Positions 1 through 9,170 of a stretch of 29,336 nucleotides of DNA are shown here, one piece after another. Numbering within the stretch: position 1 is the first letter of the stretch; each line of letters opens with the position of its first letter. A model generated the notes under the pieces. It was not told the DNA's origin. It made no database searches and was given only the letters and a program-made list of their open reading frames with translations. The translations under genes were made by a program, and so were the position numbers. This DNA is from Flavobacteriales bacterium UBA958. Its GTDB lineage: Bacteria > Bacteroidota > Bacteroidia > Flavobacteriales_D > Crocinitomicaceae. The stretch covers positions 1 to 29,336 of the forward strand of contig DBCM01000060.1 in NCBI GenBank assembly GCA_002293045.1, written 5' to 3'.

Positions 1-3000
1 CCCGATCCAGATGCTGCTAATCCAATGCTTGTTATGGTATTGGTCCAGTTATATTGGGTTCCTGTACCGTTGAAGGTGACTTGGGTACTTGAAGCGCCAT
101 TACAAATCACTTGATTGGCAGGGGCAGTAACCACAGGAGTTGGATTGATGGTATACGTAAATGACGTAGGAATGCCTTGACACGAAACACTGTTGTTGGT
201 GAATACCGGAGTTACCGTAACGGTAGCCACACTTGGGTTTGAATTGCTTGCATTCACCGCATTAAATGCAGCAATGGTACCCGTTCCTGAAGCGGCTAAA
301 CCAATCGCGTTGTTGGAATTGGTCCAGGTGTAAGAAGTTCCCGTACCTGAAAAAATGCTTGCAGCAGTAGAGGTATTGTTACATACCACTTGATTCGCTA
401 CGGCAGTAACGGTTGGCGTTGGATTCACCGTAATGTTAAACGTAGATGTTGACCCAGCGCAGGAAACATTTAAATTGGTGAACGTTGGGGTAATCGTTAT
501 TGCAGAAGTAATCGAAGCCGCCCCTGCATTGGTTCCTTGGAACACTGGAATGGTATTCGATCCTGAAGCCGCTAATCCCGTATTTTGATTGTTGTTGGTC
601 CATGCATAACTCGATGCCGTTCCTGCCAGGGTAACCAAGGTAGAATTTGTTCCATTGCAAATCGTTTGATTCGATACCGGATTCGTAACAGGAATTGGAT
701 TTACGGTATAAGTAAAGGTTACTGGGATTCCATTGCATCCCACGTTGTTGTTCAAAAATTGCGGCGTAACCGTAACCGTAGCGGTTATCGGATTACTTGT
801 ACTGTTTAGGGCATTGAACGCAATAACATTTCCTTGTCCGGATGCCCCCAAGCCTATGGATGTGGTATTGTTGGACCAATTATACACGTTCGCATTCCCG
901 GAAAAAGTCACTGCATTGGTGGATGTATTCGCACAAAGTACTTGATTCGTGGGTGCAGCAACATTTGGCGAAGGATTCACCGTAATGGTGTAACTTACTC
1001 CACCCCCTGGACAGGCCAAGGCACCCCCGGTAGCGGCATTTGCAGAAAATTGGACCACCTGAACCACAGCGCTATTGTTTATTAGCGTAAAGGAAGGGAT
1101 TGTTGATCCTCCGCTTGCGGTGTTAACCCCAGAAATTGAAGCCGGAACCGTAGTTGCCGTCCATGTAATTACTGCATTAGGGGTAGGTGACGAAACCGTC
1201 ACCAAGGTCGAACTCGTACCCGAACAAATGGTTTGACTCGGAACACTAAAATTCACCTGAGGAGCTGGGTTGACGGTAATCGTGAAGGTTTGTACCGTAC
1301 CTGGACAACTTACCGCATTATTCAAATAAATGGGTGTAACAGTGATGGTTGCCACAATAGGCGTGGCGGTTAAATTCACCGCAACAAACGACGGAATATT
1401 CCCAGAACCTGAAGCCGCTAATCCAATCCCGGGTGTTGAATTCGTCCAATTATATTGGGTTCCGGTCCCCAGAAAAGAAATTGCCGAAGCGGTCGCATTG
1501 TTACAAAGCACCACATTGGCAGGAGCTGTTACACTTGGTGTTGGATTTACGTCGATAGTGAATGAAGTGGTGCCGCCATTACAACTTACGCCACCCCCGG
1601 TAAATACTGAGGTAACGGTAACCGTGGAAGCAATTGGAGCTGTAGTGCCATTAGTTGCAATAAACGAAGCGATGTTTCCATTTCCAGAAGCTGCTAAACC
1701 AACCGCTGCATTGGAATTAGTCCAGGTATAGGAATTCCCTGTTCCACTCAACGTAATGGCAGCGCTGCTTGCCCCATTACATAGGGTTTGACCATTAACT
1801 GCCGTTGGTACGGTGTTTGGGTTAACCGTAATGGTAAATAAAGTCGGATTTCCAGTACAGGTAACGCCATTCACTACCACCGAAGAAATTACACTTAACT
1901 GAGCGGTTAACGGCGTGTTAGGGCTTGCATTAGCCGCAGTAAAAATCGGAACATTACCAGAACCACTTGCCCCAAGGCCTATTGCCGTATTCGCATTCGT
2001 CCATGCAAAGGAAGCTCCAGCCACAGGACTGGTTAAATTCACCACATTCGAAGCGGCTCCGTTACAAAGGGTGATATTACTTACTGGATCTACTGTTGGT
2101 GTTGGAATGATTTGAATGTTAAAGGATTGAGTAATCCCTGCACAACTCACCCCATTTGATGTGTAGGTCGGAATAACACTTACCGTTCCCGAAATCGGAG
2201 CTGAAGTGCCATTTTGAGCCTGAAAGGAGATGTTTCCACTTCCTGAAGCGGCAAGACCGATGGCCGTATTGGAATTATTCCATGCATAAACAACTCCATT
2301 AGGAATGTTATTCGTGAAATTATAGGTTACCGTACTTCCTTGACAAAACGACGCCGATGCTGGACTTGTCATAACCGGATTCGGATTCACGGTAATCAAC
2401 GCGGACACTGTAGCCCCAGCGCACCCTTGCCCATTGGTTGTTAAGGTAGGAGTAGCCACCACGGTAGATGAAATGGGTGCTGTTCCTGCGTTTACCGCAG
2501 TAAATGGCGCAATATTGCCGGTACCTGATGACGCAATTCCTATGACTTGGTTCGTGGAAGTCCACGTAAATACCGTACCAACTTGATTCGATGTGAAATT
2601 GATTGCCGTGGAGGGAGCTCCTGCACATATCGTTTGATTCGTTAGCGCAGTGGCAACCGGCGTGGGTAAGATGGTTACAAGAAAGGTATCCGGCACCCCC
2701 GGACAGGCAATTCCACCATTACTGAAGGATGGTGTAACCACAATCACTCCAGAAATTGGGCCATTCGTATTGTTTACGCCAGTAAAGCTAATATTCCCAG
2801 AACCCGTGCCATTCAAGCCAATAGCGGCATTGGAATTTGTCCAGTTATACACCGTACCGGCAATGTTATTTGGAGAAGTAAACGTCACCGCAACCTGCGT
2901 TCCTGCACAAACTTGTTGGTTTTGGGTTGGAGCAACTGTAGGCAATGGATTTACCGTGATGGTGTAGTTACTCGTAGCTCCCGTACACACCACCTGGTTG

Positions 3001-6000
3001 TTCGTGAAACTTGGCACGACGGAAACCGTGCTCTGAATGGGTAAATTCGTATTATTTGTACCAACAAAAGACGGAACGGTGTTTGAACCCGAAGCAGCTA
3101 ATCCCGTATTGGTGTTGTTATTGGTCCATGCAAAGGAAGTTCCTGCCACACTGCTTAACACCGTGGTTGCGTTGTTCGTATTTCCCGCACACAACACTTG
3201 ATTTCCAATGGGCGTTACGGTAGGTACAGGATTAATGGTCAGGGTGTATGTTACGGGACTTCCCGGACAAGTGGTTGCCCCACTAGAGGCACTTGGTGTT
3301 ACGGTTACAGTCGAAGTAATTGGAACGGTTCCCGCGATCGAAGCATTAAATCCTGGAATGGGTGTTCCCGTTCCGGAAGTTGGTGTTAGACCAACATTCG
3401 TACTCATGCTCCACGCATAAGTCGCAGCGGGCACATTCGATGATAAAGGAAGCGATGGGATAGCGACCCCATTGCAATACGTGGCACTCGAGAGGGCATT
3501 AGCCGTTGGAATTGGAATGACTGCAATGGAATACGTAGCTGCAGGACCCGCACATACGGTTCCTGCCGTGGAAGCGATCACCGAAAACTGTACGGTCTGA
3601 ACCGCGTTGTTGGCATTCGTCACATTCGTAAAGGATGGCAAGTTGCCGCTGCCACTCGTTGGGTTGATGTTGGAAATCCCATTCGGTAAGGTTGCTTGCC
3701 ACGCAAAGGTAACGTTCGGTGTGGTAGAGGAAAAAGTCACTGGAGCCGAATTCGTTCCACTACAAATGGCTTGATTCGCGATGGAAAACGTGGTTACAGG
3801 CGCAGGATTGATGGTAATTGAGTAGGTTCCCACGGCCCCACTACACCCATTTGCTGTAGGCGTTACTGTATAATTTAGCGTGTAAGGTGTTGTACCAGAA
3901 TTATTTATCGTGGCTGCGGGTATTTGACCATTACCATTTGTGGGGAATCCTGTAACTGTTGCCGGAACCGAAGCAGCATTTTGAAGGGCATAGGTAAATC
4001 CGCCTCCCGCCACCGCATTGGTATAGGCAGATGCCGCGGTGGTTTGTCCACCACAAATCGTTTGGTTAGCGGAAAGGGTTAGGACGGGGGTTGGGTTGAT
4101 GTTTATTGTGTAAGAAACTGATGGTCCGCTACATCCATTCCTTGTTGGAGTAACCGTATACGTAACAGTTTGTACTGAAATAGACCCATTGATGATTGCC
4201 ATGGCAGGTAAATTCCCATTTCCCGTTGCAGAATAACCGGTCACGGTACCTGAACTTGCTACTCCTGTCCACGCGTAAGAGGTTCCTGCAGCATTTGGTG
4301 CCCAAGAAACAAGGGTAGAATTTGCACCCGAGCAAATGGTTTGCGTTAACGGACTATTGGTGATCGTAGGGGTAGGATTGATAGTGACAGCAAACGAGGC
4401 TGGGGTTCCTGGACAAGCATTGAATGTCGGAGTTACTGTAACTGTGCCAACGATGGTTCCTGGCGCATTATTATTCGTATTGGCAGGAGCTATCCATGAG
4501 GCAATTTGTCCATTACCACTGACCGCTAAACCAAGCTGCGCATTGGTATTTGACCATCCAAAGGTGGCGCCGTTTGGATTTGAAACAAACGTCGGTGGAG
4601 TAATCGTTACCCCGGGGCAAACAACAATAGGATTAAATGGCCCCACCACGGCGACCGGATTCACATACGCAAGGACTTGTAAGGGAGTGCCGGCGCATGA
4701 GGACGCACTTGGAGTAACGGTATACGTGACAATGCCAACAGAGGTTGAATTATTGGTTAAGGCTTGGTTGATCGTAGATGAGGGTGCGGCAGAATTCTGA
4801 CCTCCAGAAACTCCTGCCCCGTTTGAAGCGGTCCATGTGTATGTTGTTCCGGCAGTAGAAGAACTCAAGGCAATATTGATGTTTTGACCGCTACATACAG
4901 TATCGTTACTGATAAAACTCGATGAAGCGATGGGAGATGGATTAATAGTAATCGTATAGTTAGATAATGCCCCAGGACATTGTGCCGGTCCTGATGTAGT
5001 CGCCTGAGCTTGAAAAACAACCGAAATTGGTGCGGTAGTATTATTCATTAAATTGGAGAACACAGGGATGCTGGAGGTTCCGGATGTTGGATTCAAATTA
5101 AGCAAGCCCGCAGGCACTGCGCCCTGTAAACTCCACGAAAATGTTACCCCAGGAGTGGTGCTGCTTAGATTCACCATAGTGGTATTTTGTCCTGTACAAA
5201 TGGTCTGGTTTCCTTGAGAAAAAGTGGTTACCGGAGCGGGATTAACGGTTATCGTATATGTGCCTGCCGTTCCATTGCAGTTATTAGCCGTTGGAGTTAC
5301 TAAATACGTCAACGTAGAGGGGCTCGTTCCCGAATTATTAATGGTTGCTGCTGGTATTTGACCATTGCCTGTGGTTGGATATCCCGCAACCGTTGCAGGA
5401 ATTGATGCGGGATTTTGAATCGCGTATGAAAAACTACCTCCAGCCACAGAATTCGTATGGGCAGAAACCGTAGTAGTTTGCCCACCACATATGATTTGAT
5501 TCCCCGAAAGGGTAAGCACTGGCGTTGGATTCACGGTGATCACATACAAAACCGCAGGACCATTGCACCCATTTCTTGAAGGAGTAACTGTATACGTAAC
5601 CGTTTGACTTGCATTAGAACTATTGACAATAGACATAACTGGCAAATTCCCGTTTCCTGAAGCTGTAAAGCCAGTAACGGTTGCTGCACTCGCAACACCA
5701 GTCCAGGCATAGCTAGTTCCTGCAACATTTGGAGTCCAAGTAACTGCCGTAGTATTGACTCCTGAGCAAATGGTTTGACTGAGCGAGTTGTTGGTAATTG
5801 TTGGGGTAGGATTGACTGTGACCACGAATGATGCTGGCGTTCCAGGACAATTATTAAATGTTGGGGTTACCGTTATGGTTCCTACTATGGTACCCGGGGT
5901 ATTGTTATTGGTATTGGAAGGGGCTGTCCACGGGGCAAGCTGACCATTACCCGAGCCTGCTATCCCGAGTTGGATATTGGTGTTAGACCACGCGAAGGTA

Positions 6001-8951
6001 GCACCGATTGGATTTGAGACGAAGGCAGACGGAGAGATCGTAGATCCAGGGCAAACTGTAATTGGACTGTAAGGACCCACCGTTGCAACAGGCTGAATAA
6101 TTATGGATGTAGTATCAGCAATTCCTGAACATCCATTTGCAGTAGGTGTAAAAATATAAACTACGGTTTGTGGCGCGTTGGTATTGTTTGAAATGGGGGT
6201 GGTCAAGGTAGCGGTATTGCTCCCAGAATTTAAACTGCCGCTGGCCGTGGCTACAACTCCAGCCGGTACAGAGGCGTTCCAAACAAAAGTAGACGGATTA
6301 ATGCTTGAAGTAACAGTAATAACTGCATTACCTCCAGAGCAGATTGGCCCAACGGATGTTGGAGATGTGGCAATGGGTAGAGGTTTAACCAAAATCGTTG
6401 CCGTGGATGTTGCCGCAGTGCAAGGGCCAGCAGGGTCGTTGGTTGTTAATGTCAATACAGCATTGCCCGTAAAACCAGCTGGAGGCGTCCAAGTTGACGT
6501 TGCAGAATTTGGATTTGAAAAAGTTCCCCCTACATTTGACGACCAGGTTATACTTGATGCGGCACCACCAAAAGTTCCATTTAATGAAATGGATTGTCCT
6601 GCACACATGCCATTTGGATAGGTACTTGCATTGGCCCAAGCATTGGGGTCAAAGTTTACAGTGGTTTGTCCGGTAACCACAGGACATGGCGCTGGGGGCT
6701 GAACAGAAGTTAGGGTGAGTACGATACTACCAATAAAATTATTGGGTGGCGTATAGGTAGCATTCAACGTTCCGGAATTAGCCCCCCCACTACCTACTGG
6801 ATTAAAACTTCCCCCGGCGACATTGGCTGTCCAATACCCATTAGCAACACCGCCTGAAACGTTACCGTTTAAAGCCACGGGTGAATTGGTACAAAACGGA
6901 CCATACGAACCAGGGTTCACACTTGCAGGATTCACCACGGTAATGTTTTGGTTTACAGTAGTTGGTCCACACTCATTGGTTGCTACAAAGGAAAAAGGAA
7001 AGGTACCTGGATTTGGGTAGGTAATTGCTCCAGGGCTTAAGGTATTGGAACTGGTTGGTGAGGGTAAGTTAGCGCCTGGAATGTTGTTGTTGGGGTTAAA
7101 ATTCCACGCATAGGTTGGCGTTTGATTCGAGTAACAATTATTAACGGTGGCCGAAGGAGTGAATGGAGAACCTAGGCAAATAGACAACGGAGCTGTTAAA
7201 TTGATTAAAGGAGGCGCTTTTATCGTAACTTGGGTTGTGGTGGTCTTGGGTTGACATCCCAAGGGATTGGTGTTGGAAAAAACAGGGGAGCTCAAACTGT
7301 TGGTTAGTTGAATGGTGTAAACACCAGGCCCAGTAAATCCTATCGATGCGTTCAAGGACTGGGCGTTTGTATTATTGTTATAGGCCCAGGCAGGCTGTCC
7401 ACACTGATTTGGATTGGAAGTAGTAACCGACCACGCGGAAACATTCGTTAAATTACACTGAGCAAGCGTTGATGTATTCTGAAATACTCCCGTAGCGGGT
7501 GCGCAGGCAGAGTCAAAGGGTGAAGTAATGTTTACTTGGAAGTCCGGGGTGACACAAATATTAGTGACCGCCGAATCAACACCGCATGGATTGTACGATA
7601 ATCCTCCCACATACAGTGTCACTTTATAATTTCCTGGCAGTAAAAACGCGAGGTTGATACTGGGTGCACCATTTGTCCATCCTCCGGGTGCTGTCAAATT
7701 CACGTTGGGTAGACTGCCTGAACCTATTGACCCCGTGATTGTGACATTTGCATTACTTGCATAAATAGGGCCGGAAGGCCCATAGAGTTTCCATATTCGT
7801 TTATATTGCGTATTACATGAATAAGGAGGTACTGGTGGGTTTGCATTAGCATTCCCTTGAACATTAATATTTGTACCTGGTATTGATACATCATTGAACG
7901 TGACATTACTTCCCTGACAAACATTGTTGTTGTATGGGTTTAATGAAGGGGTAGTCGTCATTTGCGCATCAGGAGCACTCTGAATATTAATAGGTCCAAT
8001 GGCACTTGATGAAGAGCCGCAAGCATTGGAACAGGTAATTGATGCCTGAAAGGAATTCTGGTAAGATACTCCATTAATCACAGAAGTTGTTCCACACGAA
8101 ACTGAATTGAAATTATGAGTAATAGAAGCTGGCGGAGGATGGATATGCGTATATGAACCGCCGTCGTTTACAGCAACAGTGTAGATGGTTCCTGGAGTGT
8201 TCTGTCCACCGGGGATAATGTTATAAACAACACTGCCAGGATTACACAAGGTTGGTATACCGCCGGGAGAAATAGTTGCTGTTGGATTTGCACCTGTGTA
8301 AAGCATTAAAATCTGTGATTGCGTGCAAGAATTATTATTTTGCTGCACCGTGTAGGTAATGTATGACGTACCGGCAGTAGCATATCCGTGCTGAAAATTA
8401 AAATCTCCCACAGGTATGTTTGTTCCTGTATAGGTGTTAGAAGTACCATCCCCCCAATCTATGGTATGTATACTGTTTGGATTTGTTGACGTTGTATTTG
8501 AATACAAACAAAGCTGATCCCCGTTGAAAGGATTCGCACATGAAGTGAAATAAGTGACATTATTGAAGGTTGAAGTACCAAAACCACTTCCACAGCCATT
8601 ATCTAACAGGATATTTAAATTCGGCGAAGGATTGGACGCCTGGACTACCACTTGCATTGGGGTTGATGGCCCGGAATTAATACTCAAAGAAACGGTGTAG
8701 GTCCCGGGATTTGCAAAAGTTACAATGTGTGGACCCGCTGTGTTACTTGATGCCGGATTCCCTCCTTGAAATGTCCAGTTGAAAGTATTTCCTCCTGCAG
8801 ATGTATTTGTAAATAACACCTGAGAACCGGCACACAAAGAAAGCACATTGTTGTTTGCAGCAGGTGACGTTGTAAACGTCGCCGATTGAGAAAACCCGTG
8901 CAGCGCTGCAAGCAATGTAAAACCAAGAAAAATACTTCTTAAAAACCTCAT
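1..8951 (-). CDS. Giant secreted PKD-like repeat protein, surface adhesin/stalk type (C-terminus beyond window)
   Basis: I read the minus strand codon by codon from ATG 8951 to base 3 and found no stop: 2983 complete codons, the frame leaving the window at the left edge. Residues 1-22 form a signal peptide (MRFLRSIFLGFTLLAALHGF then SQ). Residues ~33-110 look like a canonical PKD domain (FNWTFQGG; NPGTYTVSLSI). Residues to ~860 hold further beta-rich, Cys-containing segments. From ~860 on there are about 23 PKD-like units resembling the Bacteroidota PKD_5 family, with W(T/S)N, IGLAASGSGN, TVTP and C.G signatures and NPTP-like linkers. The repeat part is rich in N, T, S, G, A, V and nearly free of K, R, D and E. 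An in-frame ATG at 8963 would add four residues; I prefer 8951 because a -7 box at 8965-8972 leaves no leader for it. Long PKD-like proteins of this kind are usually T9SS cargo, but the sorting domain would be off the edge, so the export route is inferred. No specific ligand can be assigned. Confidence 0.9.
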   Translation of the reverse strand, partial: MRFLRSIFLGFTLLAALHGFSQSATFTTSPAANNNVLSLCAGSQVLFTNTSAGGNTFNWTFQGGNPASSNTAGPHIVTFANPGTYTVSLSINSGPSTPMQVVVQASNPSPNLNILLDNGCGSGFGTSTFNNVTYFTSCANPFNGDQLCLYSNTTSTNPNSIHTIDWGDGTSNTYTGTNIPVGDFNFQHGYATAGTSYITYTVQQNNNSCTQSQILMLYTGANPTATISPGGIPTLCNPGSVVYNIIPGGQNTPGTIYTVAVNDGGSYTHIHPPPASITHNFNSVSCGTTSVINGVSYQNSFQASITCSNACGSSSSAIGPINIQSAPDAQMTTTPSLNPYNNNVCQGSNVTFNDVSIPGTNINVQGNANANPPVPPYSCNTQYKRIWKLYGPSGPIYASNANVTITGSIGSGSLPNVNLTAPGGWTNGAPSINLAFLLPGNYKVTLYVGGLSYNPCGVDSAVTNICVTPDFQVNITSPFDSACAPATGVFQNTSTLAQCNLTNVSAWSVTTSNPNQCGQPAWAYNNNTNAQSLNASIGFTGPGVYTIQLTNSLSSPVFSNTNPLGCQPKTTTTQVTIKAPPLINLTAPLSICLGSPFTPSATVNNCYSNQTPTYAWNFNPNNNIPGANLPSPTSSNTLSPGAITYPNPGTFPFSFVATNECGPTTVNQNITVVNPASVNPGSYGPFCTNSPVALNGNVSGGVANGYWTANVAGGSFNPVGSGGANSGTLNATYTPPNNFIGSIVLTLTSVQPPAPCPVVTGQTTVNFDPNAWANASTYPNGMCAGQSISLNGTFGGAASSITWSSNVGGTFSNPNSATSTWTPPAGFTGNAVLTLTTNDPAGPCTAATSTATILVKPLPIATSPTSVGPICSGGNAVITVTSSINPSTFVWNASVPAGVVATASGSLNSGSNTATLTTPISNNTNAPQTVVYIFTPTANGCSGIADTTSIIIQPVATVGPYSPITVCPGSTISPSAFVSNPIGATFAWSNTNIQLGIAGSGNGQLAPWTAPSNTNNNTPGTIVGTITVTPTFNNCPGTPASFVVTVNPTPTITNNSLSQTICSGVNTTAVTWTPNVAGTSYAWTGVASAATVTGFTASGNGNLPVMSIVNSSNASQTVTYTVTPSRNGCNGPAVLYVITVNPTPVLTLSGNQIICGGQTTTVSAHTNSVAGGSFSYAIQNPASIPATVAGYPTTGNGQIPAATINNSGTSPSTLTYLVTPTANNCNGTAGTYTITVNPAPVTTFSQGNQTICTGQNTTMVNLSSTTPGVTFSWSLQGAVPAGLLNLNPTSGTSSIPVFSNLMNNTTAPISVVFQAQATTSGPAQCPGALSNYTITINPSPIASSSFISNDTVCSGQNINIALSSSTAGTTYTWTASNGAGVSGGQNSAAPSSTINQALTNNSTSVGIVTYTVTPSASSCAGTPLQVLAYVNPVAVVGPFNPIVVCPGVTITPPTFVSNPNGATFGWSNTNAQLGLAVSGNGQIASWIAPANTNNNAPGTIVGTVTVTPTFNACPGTPASFAVTINPTPTITNSPLTQTICSGANSTLVSWAPNAAGTSYAWTGVASSGTVTGYSATGNGNLPAMAIINGSISVQTVTYTVTPTRNGCSGPSVSYTININPTPVLTLSANQTICGGQTTAASAYTNAVAGGGFTYALQNAASVPATVTGFPTNGNGQIPAATINNSGTTPYTLNYTVTPTANGCSGAVGTYSITINPAPVTTFSIANQAICSGTNSAPVTFSSTTPNVTFAWQATLPNGISNINPTSGSGNLPSFTNVTNANNAVQTVQFSVIASTAGTVCAGPAATYSIAVIPIPTANALSSATYCNGVAIPSLPLSSNVPAATYAWSMSTNVGLTPTSGTGTPIPGFNASIAGTVPITSTVTVTPSASSGATTCPGSPVTYTLTINPVPTVTPIGNQVLCAGNTNNATTVLSSVAGTSFAWTNNNTNTGLAASGSNTVPSFVGTNNTNLPIQSTVSVVPSFTNNQVVCTGATSNYTITVNPLPTVAPTQNQQVCAGTQVAVTFTSPNNIAGTVYNWTNSNAAIGLNGTGSGNISFTGVNNTNGPISGVIVVTPSFSNGGIACPGVPDTFLVTILPTPVATALTNQTICAGAPSTAINFTSNQVGTVFTWTSTNQVIGIASSGTGNIAPFTAVNAGTAPISSTVVATPTLTTNGQGCAGATVSALITVNPNPVMTSPASASFCQGSTVTYNFTNNIPNGVVYAWNNSNTAIGLAASGSGNISFQAQNGTSAPISGTVSVIPTYTSNGVSCAGITQSFNIQIIPTPTVDPVSNITLCNGAASNVVNLTSPVAGASFAWTNANTAIGLGASGSGNVPIFTAANASPNTPLTAQLSVISSVVVNGVTCTGNPTLFTITVNPNTVPTAVNGQTLCNGASSAAITLSGTGNSYTWTNSNAAVGLAASGNGNIASFIATNGTTAPIASTVTVTSVFTGGGVSCNGGTTSFTIDVNPTPSVTAPANVVLCNNATASAISFLGTGTQYNWTNSTPGIGLAASGSGNIPSFVAVNLTATPIVATITVTPIYLNNAVSCPGTVQTFTITVNPAPQVNFSVPSQTICSGTSSTLVTVSSPTPNAVITWTATTVPASISGVNTASGGSTIPSFTLINNSAVVQVVQFSANAATGGALACPGGGVSYTITVNPSPNVAAPTNQVLCANTSTNAVTFSGNANVYNWSNNTTSIGLGASGQGNVIAFNALNSTSNPITATVTVTPQFLNNNVGCNGIPVTFTYTVNPIPVTNPVSNQTICNGTNSTLVTLAGTASSYAWTNNNQNTGLAASGSNTIPVFQGTNAGAASITSAITITPTFTNLNVSCAGSTSTFNITVNPTPTVTAVANQVVCNNTSTAASIFSGTGTSYTWTNSNNAIGLAASGTGTIAAFNAVNASNSNPSVATVTVTPVFTNNSVSCQGIPTSFTYTINPTPVVTAPANQVICNGASSTQVTFNGTGTQYNWTNTITSIGLAASGS
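120..6390 (-). repeat. Tandem array of ~23 PKD-like coding repeats, period ~284 bp
   Basis: Inter-domain linkers encoding NPTP, NPAP, NPSP, IPTP, LPTP and similar recur near bases 134, 416, 691, 971, 1261, 1540, 1810, 2098, 2380, 2660, 2941, 3220, 3508, 3799, 4087, 4369, 4655, 4935, 5236, 5522, 5804, 6085 and 6376. The mean step is about 284 bp, or ~94 residues. Each unit has a Cys shortly after the linker (typically ICNG or VCAG) and another ~67 residues on (VSCQG or similar). Between them lie a Trp strand and a GLAASGSGN-like turn. The units vary in sequence, so this is an old diversified array rather than a recent amplification. The units at the left edge (1-700) are among the most regular. 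Confidence 0.9.
3500..6370 (-). repeat. Higher-order duplication of a five-unit block, offset 1434 bp
   Basis: Within the PKD-like array, successive different units recur in the same order at a constant offset. The string ggtatttgaccatt occurs at 3919 and 5353. A ggagtaac(c/t)gtatacgtaac segment occurs at 4147 and 5581. Linkers at 3799, 4087, 4369 and 4655 match those at 5236, 5522, 5804 and 6085. The offset is 1434 bp (478 codons, five units). Four of the five paired units are clearly similar; the fifth (3220-3508 against 4655-4935) is only weakly so. This points to duplication of a multi-domain block followed by divergence. Confidence 0.75.
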
Positions 8952-8964
8952 TCGAATGTGCATA

Positions 8965-8972
8965 CGAAGGTA
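8965..8972 (-). promoter_or_regulatory. Putative -7 box (TACCTTCG) of the giant repeat-protein gene
   Basis: On the minus strand, TACCTTCG fits the Bacteroidota -7 consensus TAnnTTTG with one C for T. It ends 13 bp before ATG 8951, implying a leader of about 10 nt. No TTTG stands at the usual -33 spacing, so support is moderate. Confidence 0.4.
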
Positions 8973-9053
8973 CACAAAAAAAGGTAGCTTTTCGACGTGT
9001 AAATTTATGGATTAATAGAAAAAAATTCTTTGTTACGCGCTCAAAAGCTAAAT

Positions 9054-9086
9054 CATCAAAACAAAGCTAATCCGTTCACGGGTTAG
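9054..9086 (-). terminator. Terminator-like hairpin downstream of the DUF1569 gene
   Basis: On the minus strand CTAACCCG-TGAA-CGGATTAG (9086-9067) forms an 8-bp stem with one G-T pair and a 4-base loop, followed by the T-rich run CTTTGTTTTG. It lies between the DUF1569 stop (9171) and the promoter region of the giant gene, where a Rho-independent stop would be expected. The T-run is interrupted, so the call is tentative. Confidence 0.45.
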
Positions 9087-9112
9087 GGAATAATTTTAAC
9101 GTTGAAATCTTT

Positions 9113-9160
9113 GGGTGCGCCCTTCGATACGTCCTTCGGACTACTCAGGGACCAGCACCC
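9113..9160. repeat. REP-like palindromic element, long-loop variant
   Basis: The outer arms GGGTGC (9113-9118) and GCACCC (9155-9160) pair. Inside are CCTTCGATACGTCC, a small GTCC-TTC-GGAC hairpin and TCAGGGACC, giving a cruciform-like fold. It is the inverted-orientation relative of the element at 9642-9685: both share the order GGGTGCGCCCTTCGA ... TCAGGGACC.GCACCC and differ only in the middle. CTTCGA...TCAGG palindromes like this are a recurrent dispersed repeat class in Bacteroidota. No transposase is seen here. Confidence 0.7.
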
Positions 9161-9170
9161 AGAATTATCC

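Noticed and set aside
1330..4800. Several open frames of 60-154 residues on the plus strand opposite the giant gene (e.g. 1330-1731, 4336-4800)
   Set aside because: They are antisense to the continuous minus-strand repeat frame, inherit its ~284-bp periodicity and low stop density, and start nowhere with a promoter or conserved motif.
120..6390. CRISPR-like or satellite array suggested by regular spacing
   Set aside because: Units are ~284 bp, in frame, diverged, and encode a PKD-like fold; there are no short identical repeats separated by unique spacers.
9001..9066. A small gene or RNA in the gap between the giant gene and DUF1569
   Set aside because: I see only AT-rich sequence, one terminator-like hairpin and a REP-like element; no coding frame with a credible start.
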